A DNA stretch of 64,000 nt, taken from positions 9,489,538-9,553,537 of the forward strand of contig NC_061146.1 in the NCBI RefSeq assembly GCF_905220365.1. The letters are read 5' to 3'. Source of the stretch: Vanessa cardui. Taxonomy: Eukaryota; Arthropoda; Insecta; Lepidoptera; Nymphalidae. The notes beneath the pieces were generated by a model. That model saw only the letters and a program-made list of their open reading frames with translations. It had not been told where the DNA came from and searched no databases. This document shows, piece after piece, positions 44,597-55,139 of this stretch (position 1 is the first letter of the stretch; each line of letters starts with the position of its first letter). A program made the translations under genes and the position numbers.

Positions 44597-46246
44597 GTGA
44601 TGGATACGTGTGATTATAACCAGAAAATTTCCGCGATTTTATCGGATGTAAAAACTTATAAAAAAGTAACTAAAGACCCTACTAATAACATTCATAAAAA
44701 GACATCCGCATTAATATCAAAACATCAAGAAAAACTAAATCTGGATAAAAAATCACTCGTGCCTACATGTGCAAAGCCGCCAAAACTGTATGGGTTACCT
44801 AAGATCCATAAAACTGGTGCTCCGCTGCGTCCTATTGTAAGCCAAATCGATACACCAACATATAGATTGGCTCAACACATAGCAAGGACACTATCACCCC
44901 TCCGAGGACACACTGCGGCGTATGTCAAGGATTCTTACCAGTTTGTTGGTGAAATCAAAGACCTTAAATTAACCAACAACGAGACAATGGTTAGTTTTGA
45001 TGTCCAGTCATTGTTTACCTGCTTACCCATACAAGACTGCATCGAAATTGTCAAGAGGAAACTACAGACACACAACATGCCTATTGAATATGCAGAGCTG
45101 TTACATCACTGCCTCACATCTGGTTATTTATTGTGGAATGATGAATTCTATGTACAAGTTGACGGGGTAGCCATGGGTTCTCCAGTATCCCCCGTGGTCG
45201 CCGATTTATTCATGGAAGACCTGGAGGAGAGGGCTCTTCGCTCCGGACCTATAACACCTAGGTTTTATAAACGGTACGTAGATGACACTTTCACAATATT
45301 ACCTAGTGATCTGACATCTGCATTTTTAGTACATCTTAATTCTATAAATAAAAACATTCAATTTACTATGGAATTAGAGGCAAATAATTCTTTAGCTTTC
45401 CTTGACATCCTTATTATCAGGAATCCTGACAATACATTAAGTCACACAGTTTATAGGAAACCCACACACACCAACAAATACCTCAATGGTGACTCGCACC
45501 ACCACCCTAGCCAGTTAGCTACCGTTGGCAAATCTTTGTTTCAGAGAGCCCACCATCTCTGCGATGCTGAACACCTAGAGGACGAGCTACGTCAGGTCAA
45601 GCTTGCACTCCACCAAAACAAGCTGCCCGTGCCTCGCCAGCATCGCAGAAGCCGTATCAAGCCACCCACAGTTGAGCGACAACCTGCATTTCTACCATAT
45701 GTGAAGGGAGTTACAGACAGGATTGGCAACATCTTGAAGCGAGCTTCAATTAAAACCGTTTACAAGCCTCATAAGAAAGTGAGCCAGTTCTTGAGACCTA
45801 TCAAGAGTAATATTCCTTTACAAACTGCAGGAGTATATAAACTCGAATGTGAGTGTGGTTTATCTTACATAGGCCAAACAAAGAGAAGTATCGGTACCAG
45901 GGTCAAGGAACATATAGGAGATGTCAAAAATAGGCGTTCTTCTAAGTCTGCAGTCTGTGAACATGCTCTGGATAAACCTAACCATTTTATCCGATTTGAT
46001 AAACCACAGATCCTCGCTAGAGAACACAGATTCATTCCTAGAATGATACGCGAGGCTATTGAAATTCAAAAACATCCGAACTTCAATAGAGAAGATGGTT
46101 GGAGACTTTCTAACACCTGGGATCCACTTATTAAAAATTTAAAATCCCAAATCCAACAGACTGCAAGACCTAAAGATACAGTTAGTGCCTTCTGCGTGCA
46201 ACCGGAACGTTACTCAAGATATCAATTGAGAAATCGTTGGCGGTAG
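44597..46246 (+). CDS. Penelope-like RT with GIY-YIG endonuclease, 5' truncated
   Basis: 549 codons from an internal ATG; the frame is open further upstream to about 44466 (S-V-L-R-R-S-R-P-P, then V-L-R-A-D-K-G-N-A, a typical early RT motif). From N-L-D-K-K-S onward it looks identical to the minus copy, including Y-V-D-D and the GIY-YIG motifs, ending R-N-R-W-R before TAG. It retains the segment the minus copy lost but lacks the N-terminal L-N-K-G segment. All RT catalytic motifs I can check are present, but the N-terminus is missing and no promoter is evident. Confidence 0.92.
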   Translation: MMDTCDYNQKISAILSDVKTYKKVTKDPTNNIHKKTSALISKHQEKLNLDKKSLVPTCAKPPKLYGLPKIHKTGAPLRPIVSQIDTPTYRLAQHIARTLSPLRGHTAAYVKDSYQFVGEIKDLKLTNNETMVSFDVQSLFTCLPIQDCIEIVKRKLQTHNMPIEYAELLHHCLTSGYLLWNDEFYVQVDGVAMGSPVSPVVADLFMEDLEERALRSGPITPRFYKRYVDDTFTILPSDLTSAFLVHLNSINKNIQFTMELEANNSLAFLDILIIRNPDNTLSHTVYRKPTHTNKYLNGDSHHHPSQLATVGKSLFQRAHHLCDAEHLEDELRQVKLALHQNKLPVPRQHRRSRIKPPTVERQPAFLPYVKGVTDRIGNILKRASIKTVYKPHKKVSQFLRPIKSNIPLQTAGVYKLECECGLSYIGQTKRSIGTRVKEHIGDVKNRRSSKSAVCEHALDKPNHFIRFDKPQILAREHRFIPRMIREAIEIQKHPNFNREDGWRLSNTWDPLIKNLKSQIQQTARPKDTVSAFCVQPERYSRYQLRNRWR

Positions 46247-46402
46247 TTGTTAATAATATTTCCTTTGTTCTTCAAATAGACAAATGTCATCTTAGTCTGC
46301 CCGTGACCACGAACACTGCAAAGTGCTCGAAACGTCGGGATGTTTAAAAATAAAAATAATTAATATACGCGATTCATCCGTTATAAATAGTTTTATTTAA
46401 AT
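44736..46402 (+). repeat. Right arm of 1.67-kb palindrome
   Basis: See left arm. The segments compared by eye (terminal 150 bases, inner edge, and antisense 71-residue frames) show no mismatch. Confidence 0.93.
46300..46339 (+). ncRNA. Hammerhead-like motif in Penelope terminus (possible, divergent)
   Basis: After the ORF, CCC-G-TGACCA is followed by a stem GAACACT / AGTGCTC with a GCAA tetraloop, then GAAAC-GTC-GGG. GAAA, the H17-type GTC site and the CCC/GGG helix match the hammerhead plan, but the conserved CTGANGA strand reads GTGACCA plus an extra C, a swap at the paired positions 3 and 8. Hammerheads are known in Penelope terminal repeats. It may be a divergent or dead ribozyme. The mirror copy is at 42703-42742. 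Confidence 0.4.
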
Positions 46403-46415
46403 CTATCCGTCTTAA

Positions 46416-46678
46416 AACCGGTTTCATTTCAGTTTCATACCATTATTTTCATCCGTATTCGAAATGTAACATTTAGGTTTATATATAGATATATATATAG
46501 AAGAGTTATAGAGGCTTCATGTTGCCGGTTGAAAGCCGGAACTCCCGTTTCGGGTTAGATTACGGGCCGTTACTTTCGGTCCTGCCATATTGATATACAG
46601 TTTATTGTCTTGCAGTTCAGATATAAAATCCACAAATCAGGAACATCTATTTGAACTAATGTTAAAAATGAGAATGAC
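46416..46678. other. Spacer right of the Penelope dimer
   Basis: A GC-richer patch at 46515-46590 includes the small hairpin CCGGTTGAAAGCCGG. No coding frame. Confidence 0.4.
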
Positions 46679-46905
46679 GAGATGGCCCAGTGGTTAGAAC
46701 GTGCATCTTAAATGAATATTCGTGTGCTTAATTTGTATTTCAATTCATCTCGCGCTCGGCGGTGAAGGAAAACATCGTAAGAAATTGTATGTGACTAAGT
46801 TCAATGAAATTCGGCCACATGTGTATGTAGCCCGCATTGGAGCAGCGTGGTGAAATATGCTCCAAAACCTTCTTCTCAAAAGGGAGAAGGGAAATTTACA
46901 GTCTG
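46679..46905 (+). mobile_element. SINE A lacking the B box
   Basis: A box present, then a deletion from CATCTTAA straight to ATGAATATTCG, removing the B box. It could not be transcribed by Pol III from its own promoter. Confidence 0.85.
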
Positions 46906-46984
46906 TTAATGATAAATGGGATGATAACTCTGTTTGTTACTTCCGTCTTGTTATCACAAAACCAATGAATCTATATTGAAAGTT

Positions 46985-47147
46985 TAATATTGAAATATTA
47001 AAAAGAAGTAACTACTGAGTTTCTTGCCGTTTCTTCTCGGTAGAATCTACTTTCCGAACCGGTGGTAGCTTCACTTAATTTTAAAATGACGATTCAAAAG
47101 TGCTTGTAAAAGCTTTCTTGAATAAAGTTTATTTTGATTTTTTTGAG
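46985..47147 (+). mobile_element. LINE D 3' end
   Basis: AAGAAGTAACTACTGAGTTT to AATAAAGTTTATTTTGAT. Confidence 0.73.
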
Positions 47148-48226
47148 TTCAATGCTAATCGGAATAGTCGTTCGTGCGTTAATCATGTCAAAAATATCCT
47201 AACTTCTTTTTACTTTGTATGATCAGAAATCTGTAGATTTTTAGTCGTCAGATTGTGCCAATCAAAAAAAGGTATTATGTGATTTAAAAAAATTGCATCA
47301 TAAACACATTATTGATTTATTTGTAACAAATAAATATATTTTTAAACGAAATTCTTATGCACAGTTTTGATGAAAGCTTGTACAGAAGTTCTTTAGTTTC
47401 TATTTGAAATTATGGAAATATTTAGACCTATTTTAAAGCTAAAGTTAATTATTTAAATATTCATTTATTTCATTATATTCATTCGATAGATAAATAAAGT
47501 TCAACACCAAATAACTACTATAAAAATGAAATCCTTTTACGAAATCGATTATAAATAAAATCGAAAAACGCCTTCAAGAATAAAAAAGCAATTCACAATG
47601 CGAGTATCATTGCTCTTTTATTGCAATCAGTGATGATGCGTCGTGCACTGTGATGGATACAAATAGGATAATTGCATTTCCTTTCATTCTGCTGTAGTTA
47701 ACACTGTAGAGTAATGAAACAACATTCGCTTACAGTATTCATCAACAGGGCATACACTACGTAAGAAAAAAATAAACATTTTTTACCGATTTGTTTTAAA
47801 CGTCATCAAATTTAAATAAACAAAAAACACTCATGTAAATCTTTAAAACTTTTGGGGGTCGGAGTAAAGTCTTTAGTAAAAATATAAAACCTATTTTAAA
47901 CTTCTAATTATCTTTGCTTCTGTTGGTCTGGTGCACAGGTTCATTGCTCACATAAATGATCGAAATTTCAATTAAAAAGTAAAATACTACTAGTATTGTT
48001 ACCACCATTCCTGCTTCATTGATCATGATTTAGAATTTATACATGTATGGATTATAATAGAAAGCGTAGAATTTGCTATCGTTGATTTCCAGGATGTATT
48101 TATATATAATCATTTTTTATTTTCAGTTAAATGTATGTTTTTTATAATTATTTAATAACAGTAAATAAACAAATACTGGTGTTTGAGAAAAATGCCTTAT
48201 GGTGAAGACACTACTGCATCTTATAA
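47148..48226. other. Long AT-rich spacer, nothing recognised
   Basis: About 1.1 kb with no coding frame, SINE or LINE end that I can support. Confidence 0.5.
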
Positions 48227-48445
48227 TCTATACAGATAATAAAATTGGAAGTGTCTCTTTGTAATATTGAAATAACTATTGAAATAATATATTTTTTTCA
48301 ACTTTTATCTATTTGTTTCTGCTTATCCCTGGAACGGCCGGACCGATTTTGATGGTACTTTGACTGACAATTAGCTCGTGTAATAATGAGTAACAACAAT
48401 AACTTTTTTGTTAAATCCAACTAACGCACCCAATCGAAGGCAAAG
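48227..48445 (+). mobile_element. Helitron-like element C, degraded
   Basis: TCTATACAGATAATAAAATT and GGAACGGCCGGACCGATTTT. The CTAG end is lost. Confidence 0.65.
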
Positions 48446-48462
48446 CAACAATACAACAATTT

Positions 48463-48635
48463 AAATAAAACTAGTTTTTACGGATTTTAATCGCGTATAG
48501 CCGGGAGTAGACTCCATAGACCACGAACGCTGTAAAGTGCTCGAAACGTCGGGATGTCAAAAATAATTAATATACGCGATTAAAATCCGTAATAACTAGT
48601 TTTATTTAAATGTGTAATAATCGCGAAAATTTAAG
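48463..48635 (+). mobile_element. 173-base Penelope-terminus derivative with inverted repeats
   Basis: Left AAATAAAACTAGTTTTTACG and right CGTAATAACTAGTTTTATTT arms (about 35 bases each, 48463-48500 and 48571-48607) enclose the GACCACGAAC...GAAACGTCGGG motif at 48519-48553. The part after the right arm matches the end of the 42.6-kb copy (TAATCGCGAAAATTTAAG-like). ACAACAATTT flanks both sides (48453-48462, 48636-48645), though part of the right repeat may belong to the element. Non-coding. Confidence 0.75.
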
Positions 48636-48951
48636 ACAACAATTTTTATATAAATAATAGTCTGTCGAGAATATATTGAATGAGAATATATCATATAACA
48701 TTTAAACGTTAAATTTATACAATTCGATTGAACTATAGTTAAATATATATCTTTGCATGTGAATAGCGCAAGAGTGATCGTAACGAGAGACTCAGGTGCC
48801 GCTTGCTCGGTTATTATGTAAGCTCCAATTACGTTTTCTCGACAAACCCCTTAGACAAGCGAAGGCACTTTTATATGTAAAAATGTTTTCGAGTATTCTC
48901 ATATTCTACTTCACTCTTCAAAGAGTATTAAAGGAAAAGTAGTAAAGTAAC

Positions 48952-49002
48952 AGCCTGTACATTTCCCACTGCTGAGATAAGGCGTCATCTTCCAATGTTT
49001 GT
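48952..49002 (-). repeat. SINE A tail fragment
   Basis: AACAGCCTGTACATTTCCCA to TCTTCCAATG. Confidence 0.65.
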
Positions 49003-49205
49003 TTTATTCGTAACAAAGGTGCTTATGCTGGTAAGTGGACTATCTATCTAGTAATACTGCAGTGTAGTGCTTCTGATTGGTTGGAATGTCTGAGTTTCAG
49101 CAGCTCGCAGTCTACGAGCAAATAAAGCGCATTTTCGCGTAAAAAAATATTATTCTGATGCGTTACAGCGCTGTAAATACTGGTTCATAAATGTCTTTTC
49201 TGCTT

Positions 49206-49262
49206 TAACCCGCAATCATCAGTTAAGATGCATACATTCTAACCACTGGGCCATCTTGACTC
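49206..49262 (-). repeat. SINE A head fragment
   Basis: CCCGCAATCATCAGTTAAGA to GGCCATCTTGACTC. Probably the other end of the same ancestral copy as 48952-49002, now separated. Confidence 0.65.
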
Positions 49263-49473
49263 AATGAAATCAATACCCTGTCAACAATGAATAATTTCCC
49301 AGGTAATCAAGGTTAAAAGTTAAGTTCATATCGCAAGTCACCACATCTTCGCGGATTGCGTCTCCGATCAGCTTGAGTGTTATAGTAATAAATTCGACCC
49401 ACTTGCGACGACCGACTTAATGAACCCGTGTACAGTCGGGTCGAGAAGTATCTTATAGAACTCTTATCCACGA

Positions 49474-49643
49474 TCATACCAATAACACATTGGTAAAGAA
49501 GGCGAAGAAGAAGGGATTTTTAAATGTTGAAAAAGAGTAAGTACTGAGTTTCTTGCCGTTTCTTCTAGAATCTGCTTTTCAAACCGGTGGCCACTTCACT
49601 TAATACAGTTGTTAAATGACGATTAAAAAGTGCTTGTAATAAT
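49474..49643 (+). mobile_element. LINE D 3' end, internally deleted
   Basis: CCAATAACACATTGGTAAAG jumps to the non-coding block (AAATGTTGAAAAAGAGTAAG). Confidence 0.7.
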
Positions 49644-49699
49644 CAAATGTCAGATCATATCTTAGAACTTTTATCAACGAGCATACCAAGCTTTTATAC

Positions 49700-50222
49700 A
49701 CGAGCATACCAATAACACATTGGTTAAGAAGGCATATTGTTCAATACAAGATTATCACTACATAGTATAAAACAAAGTCGCTTTCTCTAACCCTGTGTCC
49801 CTTTGTATGCTTAAATCTTTAAAACTACGCAACGGATTTGATGCGACATTTTTTAAGTAGATAGAGTGAATAGAGGGGAAGGTTTTTGTATATAATACAT
49901 GGACAATGAAGTAAAGAAACACTAATAATTTTAGAAGTTTATAATGTGATGTCGTCGGGTCGCTAGTACTGACGATAAAAAAGCGTGGAAATAATATTTA
50001 TTGAGCAGGATTGCAGGATATGTTGCATATATGTATATATAATTGTAAGTAACTGTATTTTTAAATGTTGAAAAAGAGTAACTACTGAGATTCTTGCTGT
50101 TTCTCCTGTAATGTGCTTTCCGAACCGGTGGTTACTTCACTTAATATAGTTGTTAAATGGCTATTCAAAAGTGCTTGTAAAAGCCTACTTGAATAAAGTA
50201 TAATTATTTCGGTTTGATTTGT
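49700..50222 (+). mobile_element. LINE D 3' end, split by Helitron E
   Basis: CACATTGGTTAAGAAGGC then a break at 49755, resuming CTGACGATAAAAAAGCGTGG at 49968 and ending AAAGTATAATTATTTCGGTT. Confidence 0.75.
49755..49966 (+). mobile_element. Helitron-like element E, complete
   Basis: Inserted in LINE D between A (49754) and T (49967), starts TCACTACATAGTATAAAAC and ends GTCGGGTCGCTAG. TC start, CTAG end, A/T target and no target duplication are the Helitron hallmarks. 212 bases, non-coding. Confidence 0.82.
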
Positions 50223-50356
50223 AATAATCTCATTTGAGTCTAGTCTTGTCAAAGCTATGTCACTGAAGTGAAATCGATAATATTTGATATGGGGCAAGTT
50301 TGCATCACAAAAAGCGAAAAGTCTACTTTTTTTACCTAACCCATCACTAACTAACT

Positions 50357-50665
50357 AGAGCCGAGATGGCCCAATGGTTGGAACGCGTGCATCTTAACCG
50401 ACGATTTCGGTTTCAAACCCAGGCAAGCACCGCTATATATATGTGCTTAATTTGTGTTTATAATCATCTCATCTCGTGCTCGGTGGTGAAGGAAAATATC
50501 GTGAGGAATCCTGCATGTGTCTAATTTCTGAAAATTCTGCCACATGTGCATTCCAACAACCCACAGTGGAACAGCGTGGTGGAATATTCTTATCTCTATA
50601 TTCTATAACTATATTCTTAACTTATCTCACCAGTGGGAAATGTACAGGCTGTTACTTTACTTTTT
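50357..50665 (+). mobile_element. SINE A copy
   Basis: Intact A box; B box GGTTTCAAACCC; TTACTTT-type tail. Part of the body before CAGTGGGAA is replaced by a TATTCTATAAC stretch. Confidence 0.87.
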
Positions 50666-51090
50666 TTTTATATCGCTAACTGATGGACAAAAACACAAGC
50701 AATAACTAGATATCTCAATATTAAATATTCATTCGGGAGAGAAGAAGGGATACATACATATAATTACATACAAATTCACACACGTTCGCAAATACAGAAT
50801 CGAAGACTGGAAAATTCCATGTGGAAATTAAATGAAAACAATAAGTCTCCGAGGAAGTTAATAAATCAATTTTCGTTCTTATTCGGTCAATTGGGAGTGA
50901 ACGAAATTGAATGAGGATTTTAATTATAAACTTCGCATACGAGATTTTACATTAAGATAATATTTTCATTTCTTTTTTCCGTATTATTTCCACACTATTA
51001 ATTCATCTGAAACTGTAGACAAACTTTTAGTGCTAGTAACATTACAATTTTTTTTATTGGTAATCTTGGAAATGTACGACCTCTCACAGA
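50666..51090. other. Spacer, nothing recognised
   Basis: No coding frame or repeat. Confidence 0.4.
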
Positions 51091-51096
51091 GTCAAC

Positions 51097-51345
51097 AACA
51101 AAAAGAACAGCCTATAAATTTCCCACTGCTGGACTAAGGCCTCCTCTCCCTTCGAGGAGAAGGTTTTGGAACATATTCCACCACACGGTTCCAATGCGGG
51201 TTGATGGAATACATATGTGGCAGAATTTCTATGAAATTGGACATATGCAGGTATCCTCACAATGTTTTCCTTCACCGCCGAGCACGAGATAAATTATAAA
51301 CACAAATTAAGCACATGAATATTCTATGGTACTTGTCTACCTTGC
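51097..51345 (-). mobile_element. SINE A, head truncated
   Basis: AACAAAAAGAACAGCC to ATGGTACTTGTCTACC. The tRNA-like head is missing; a family M piece follows. Confidence 0.85.
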
Positions 51346-51349
51346 CTCA

Positions 51350-51530
51350 TCAGAGTAAGAAATATGAACCACAATAACTAAGACATCTGACGTCACATCT
51401 CTTTTGCAAACTGGATCCCTCTTCAAACCGGAACACAAGAATACTAAGTATTGCCTTTAAGCATTGGAATATGATGATAAGGTAAGGTAGTGTCTACCAA
51501 GACTTGCACACAGTTCTACCAGCAAAGTAC
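51350..51530 (+). mobile_element. Short retroelement M, degraded
   Basis: GAGTAAGAAATATGAACCAC to TTCTACCAGCAAAGTAC. Confidence 0.6.
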
Positions 51531-51971
51531 ATCAATTTCCATTCCACATGAATACAAGCTGAAAACCTCATTAAAATAAGTTATATAATAAAAAAGATCT
51601 ACACATACGTACAGCTTAAAAATAACTTAATTTTATAGTATTAAAAGATCAAACTTTTTGTACAAACAAATATTAGTTAAATTAAATTAAATATTATTTA
51701 TTGATAAGACCTTTCTCTTTAACTGTACCCAACTTAGCGCCACGTAACTAAGTTACTGGCTACGGATCGCTATTGAGCACAAAATAACAGCCTATCTCTA
51801 GAGTACCTTAAATTTTCATGCAAATTTTGTCCAGACTTGACACAACGCCGAATTTTAAGCTTCCGAAGCCTGTTTTGTCATGAATAATGATATGGCTCAA
51901 ATGTGATATCGATTACACCGAAAATACAACCTTATATGCTAGGTAATAACGATTATGTTTAAAGAATTAAA
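51531..51971. other. Spacer, nothing recognised
   Basis: No feature found. Confidence 0.4.
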
Positions 51972-52242
51972 TCTATACATATAATAAAATGAAAGTGTCT
52001 GATTGTAATATTAAAAAGCCCTTTTTTACTTAATGCATATGTATGTATACACGGTACAAATAGACAATATAACATTTTTTACTTTTTTGTCTGTCTATTT
52101 GTTCGGGCTTATCTATGAAACGGCTGAACCGATTTTGATGGGACTTTCACTGGCAGATAACGGATATAATAAGGAGTAACTTAGACTATAATAATATTAT
52201 TATGTTAAATTCAAACACATACAAGGTCGCGGGCACAGCTAG
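51972..52242 (+). mobile_element. Helitron-like element C, near complete
   Basis: TCTATACATATAATAAAATG to GTCGCGGGCACAGCTAG before T, with A at the left flank. Confidence 0.8.
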
Positions 52243-52561
52243 TTGTTAATAAGTTTTTCCTTTGGTTTCCAGTAGAGGAGAGTCATCTCATCTCAACACT
52301 AGATAGTCGTAAGCGCCGGCTTAATGAAACTGCTATGTTAAGCGCGTCAGTCAATACCATTAGCATGCAGCTCCTCAATAATAACGTTGGTAAAAGCATT
52401 CCAGAGTTGCTAGTCTTAAAAAAAAATAAGGTTTCAAAACTCACTATAAGTGTGCTTTAATCCTTAGGTTGCTTCTCGGGTTTAGTACAAAGGAACTATG
52501 AATACACTCCCTGTACGAAATCACAATGAATTTGATATCCGTGATGATAAGCGCGTGTATG
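52243..52561. other. Spacer, nothing recognised
   Basis: No coding frame or repeat. Confidence 0.4.
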
Positions 52562-52775
52562 AAAGCCGAGATGGCCCAGTGGTTAGAACACATACACCAT
52601 AACCGATGTTCATGTGCTTAATTTGTGTTTATAACTCATCTCGTGCTCGACGGTGTAGGAAAACATCGTGAGGAAACCTGCATGTGTCTAATTATAAACA
52701 TAGAAATTGTTGTGCTCCTAATCTTCTCAAAAGGGGGGGAAACCCAGCAGTAGGAAATATACAGGCTGTAACAGT
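52562..52775 (+). mobile_element. SINE A with large internal deletions
   Basis: A box intact, B box deleted, middle body missing (GAAATTGTTGTGCTCC). Confidence 0.83.
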
Positions 52776-53009
52776 TGTTGTTATTGTGTAAACGCAAAAA
52801 TAATTGCTCTCGCATAATCCGATGTGATGACGCAAGACCAAGGAATTTACGTGCTTTCTGGTGTATGAGAGAGTATACTCCCAACATATAGACTTCGGAT
52901 CGGTATTGACAATATTTCAATGCGAAACCCTAATTTTTTTCTTGAATTTCCGATAATCTCCCGTGGCTATCTCTTCGGTATCATATAGCAAGCAGACAGA
53001 CATGATCAT

Positions 53010-53150
53010 CATATTTTTTATGTTACAGTTGGCAAGGAGCAGGAGGTTCACCTTATGGAAAGTGGCTACCACCGACCATGGACATCTGTTACACCTGCTT
53101 TCAGATGCGTTGCCAGCCTTTAAGGAAGGAGTACGCTCTTTTCTTTAAGC
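53010..53150 (-). mobile_element. LINE F 3' end
   Basis: TTTTTTATGTTACAGTTGGC, AGGAGGTTCACCTTATGG and CTTTAAGGAAGGAGTACGCT are the reverse of the 34.3-kb copy. Confidence 0.6.
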
Positions 53151-53225
53151 TTCCCAAGTCGAATAATATCTGTCTTACATCACGTATAAATACGTATTAG
53201 TTATTGTATTATTTTAAGCCGATAA

Positions 53226-53525
53226 GCCGAGATGGCCCAGTGGTTAGAACGCGTGCATCTTAACCGATGATTGCGGGTTCAAACCCAGGCAAGCTGATTC
53301 ATGTGCTTAATTTGTCTTTATAATTCATCTCGTGCTCAGCGGTGAAAGAAAACATCGTGAGGAAACCTGCATGTGACAAATTTCATAGAAATTCTGCCAC
53401 ATGTGTATTCCACCAACACGCATTGAAACAGCGTGGTGGAAGATGTTCCAAACCTTCTCCTCAAAGGGAGAGGAGGCCTTTAGCCCAGCAGTGGGAATTT
53501 ACAGGCTGTTGTTGTTGTTGTTATT
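53226..53525 (+). mobile_element. SINE A, near complete
   Basis: Both boxes intact and a long (TTG)n tail. The 187-codon open frame at 53342-53905 starts inside it and runs into flanking DNA, so I do not call a gene. Confidence 0.92.
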
Positions 53526-53892
53526 ATCGTATTATTTTATCCACTGAGCCACAAGGTTCGTTTCATATTCACAAACAAAAATATTATTTATTAAACGTTT
53601 TGATTATACCGAGTATAATATACTCCGTTTTATTTCTCCATGCATGGCTCTCAATGGAGGCACTCCACAATAATTGGACCACGAATAAAAAAAGTTCCGC
53701 GAGACAAAACGCCGTGATAAAAAACCTCTTTGGTAATGATTACAACAATTTATATCTTTGTTGCTTGAAGAGACAATCGATGTTAATAAATAATGATAGA
53801 ACAGGAAATATATCTGTATATCTGTGTAGAGTAGGACGTATTCCTACAGCCAATTATGTATCTACATTTGTAAAGAGTAAAAAAAAGTTAAG
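53526..53892. other. Spacer between two SINE A copies
   Basis: Open in one plus frame throughout, but with no recognisable domain. Confidence 0.4.
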
Positions 53893-54186
53893 TAACAGCC
53901 TGTAAATTTCCCACTGCTGGGATTAGGCCTCCTCTTCCATTAAAGAGAGGCTTTGGAACATATTCCACCACGCTGTTCCAATGAGGGTTGCTGGAATTCA
54001 CGTAAGGCAGAATTTCAATGAAATTAGACACATGCAGTTTCCCGCACACTGTTTTCTTTCACCGCCAAGCACGAAATGAATTATAAACACAAATTAAGCA
54101 CATATATATAGTGGTGCTTACCTGGGTTTGAACCCGCAATCATCGGTTAAGATGCACGCGTTCTTACCACTGGGCCATCTCAGCTC
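53893..54186 (-). mobile_element. SINE A, near complete
   Basis: AAGTAACAGCCTGTAAATTT to GGGCCATCTCAGCTC; TTACTTT-type tail. Confidence 0.9.
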
Positions 54187-54189
54187 TAT

Positions 54190-54342
54190 TGTAAAGAGTA
54201 ACTACTGAGTTTCTTGTCGGTTCTTCTCGGTAGAATAAACTTTCCGAACCGGTGGTAGCTTCACTTAAAATAGTTGTTAAATGACGATTCAAAAGTGCTT
54301 GTTAAAGCCTACTTGAATAAAGTATATTTTATTAATACTGGC
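54190..54342 (+). mobile_element. LINE D 3' end
   Basis: GTAAAGAGTAACTACTGAGT to AATAAAGTATATTTTATT, starting where SINE A ends. Confidence 0.73.
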
Positions 54343-54425
54343 CGAATGTCTGATACTGGCCGGTAAGAAAGAGAATGTCAAGAAATCGAATGCGGCGGCA
54401 ATGTTTGGTGATATTTATTATTAAT

Positions 54426-54536
54426 TTGGAAATAATGTGAAAGATGTGGATAAAATGAATGTGAAAATAGTGTTAATAAATGGATCTGGAAGAATATCGT
54501 TGTTTAAACTTGTGACCATCCTAAGATTATGTATAT
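54426..54536 (-). repeat. Unassigned repeat with a conserved frame, copy 1
   Basis: The minus strand contains CTTAGGATGGTCACAAGTTT and AACGATATTCTTCCAGATCC, shared with 62624-62716. In both, one frame reads T-S-L-N-N-D-I-L-P-D-x-F-I-N. Family unknown. Confidence 0.6.
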
Positions 54537-54855
54537 TTGTTGTCGTAGCAGGAGTTTCAATTCGAAGTAAAACTTTGTCAATTAAAAAAATATATATGAA
54601 ACATCTCTCGTCAATGTTTCGTCTTTTGATCAACTAAATCTCTCCTGAACTGAATCAATATATAAACTTGACATCCGTAGTGAATAAAACAATACTCGCT
54701 CCCAAAACATCTTTGCCTTGATTAATTTTTATTATCAAACTCATACTAGTGGGTCTTCCACGAAACTCCATGTTTATTCAAAAGTATTGCAGTTTGTCGA
54801 TATCAATTTTCTTTACGTTATTCATTTTTTTATAACGGCATCTTATGCTGTTTGA

Positions 54856-55100
54856 CGAACTTCAAGGTCGAGTAGTGTGTACATTTGGTTTTCATGGGGG
54901 CGCCACTCCGAGGTCCGGGGTTCAATTCCCGGCCGATTCGATGTAGTAAAGTCATTAGTTTTCTATGTTGTCTTGGGTCTGGGTGTTTGTGGTACCATCG
55001 TTACTTCTGATTTTCCATAACATAAGTGCTTTAGTTACTTACATTGGGATCAGAGTAATGTATGTGATGTTGTCCAAAATTTTCTTATTTTTTATTTATA
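54856..55100 (+). mobile_element. SINE B copy
   Basis: Head altered (GACGAACTTCAAGGTCGAG), body intact, tail TTTATTTATA. Confidence 0.87.
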
Positions 55101-55139
55101 CCACCTCTCCAGCGCCACTACCCACTCTCTTATATACAT

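Larger units (their letters stand above)
42610..46401. mobile_element. Penelope-like element, inverted head-to-head dimer
   Basis: A minus copy (42610-44455) and a plus copy (44459-46401) lie head to head. One 14-base duplication TCTATCCGTCTTAA (42596-42609 and 46402-46415) flanks the pair, so they behave as one insertion. Arms 42640-44306 and 44736-46402 are each 1667 bases; pairing positions keep a constant sum, so there is no net indel, and the encoded residues appear identical. The 429-base centre (44307-44735) is not palindromic. The minus copy extends about 30 bases further at its 3' end. Confidence 0.93.

Noticed and set aside
44307..44735. Centre of the palindrome as a classical twin-priming inversion alone
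   Set aside because: Twin priming gives an inverted 5' part without duplicating the 3' part; here 1667 bases are present twice.
53342..53905. 187-codon open frame
   Set aside because: Its first third is SINE A read in a frame also open in other copies (for example 35293-35541 and the reverse of 56355-56570). The rest has no domain.
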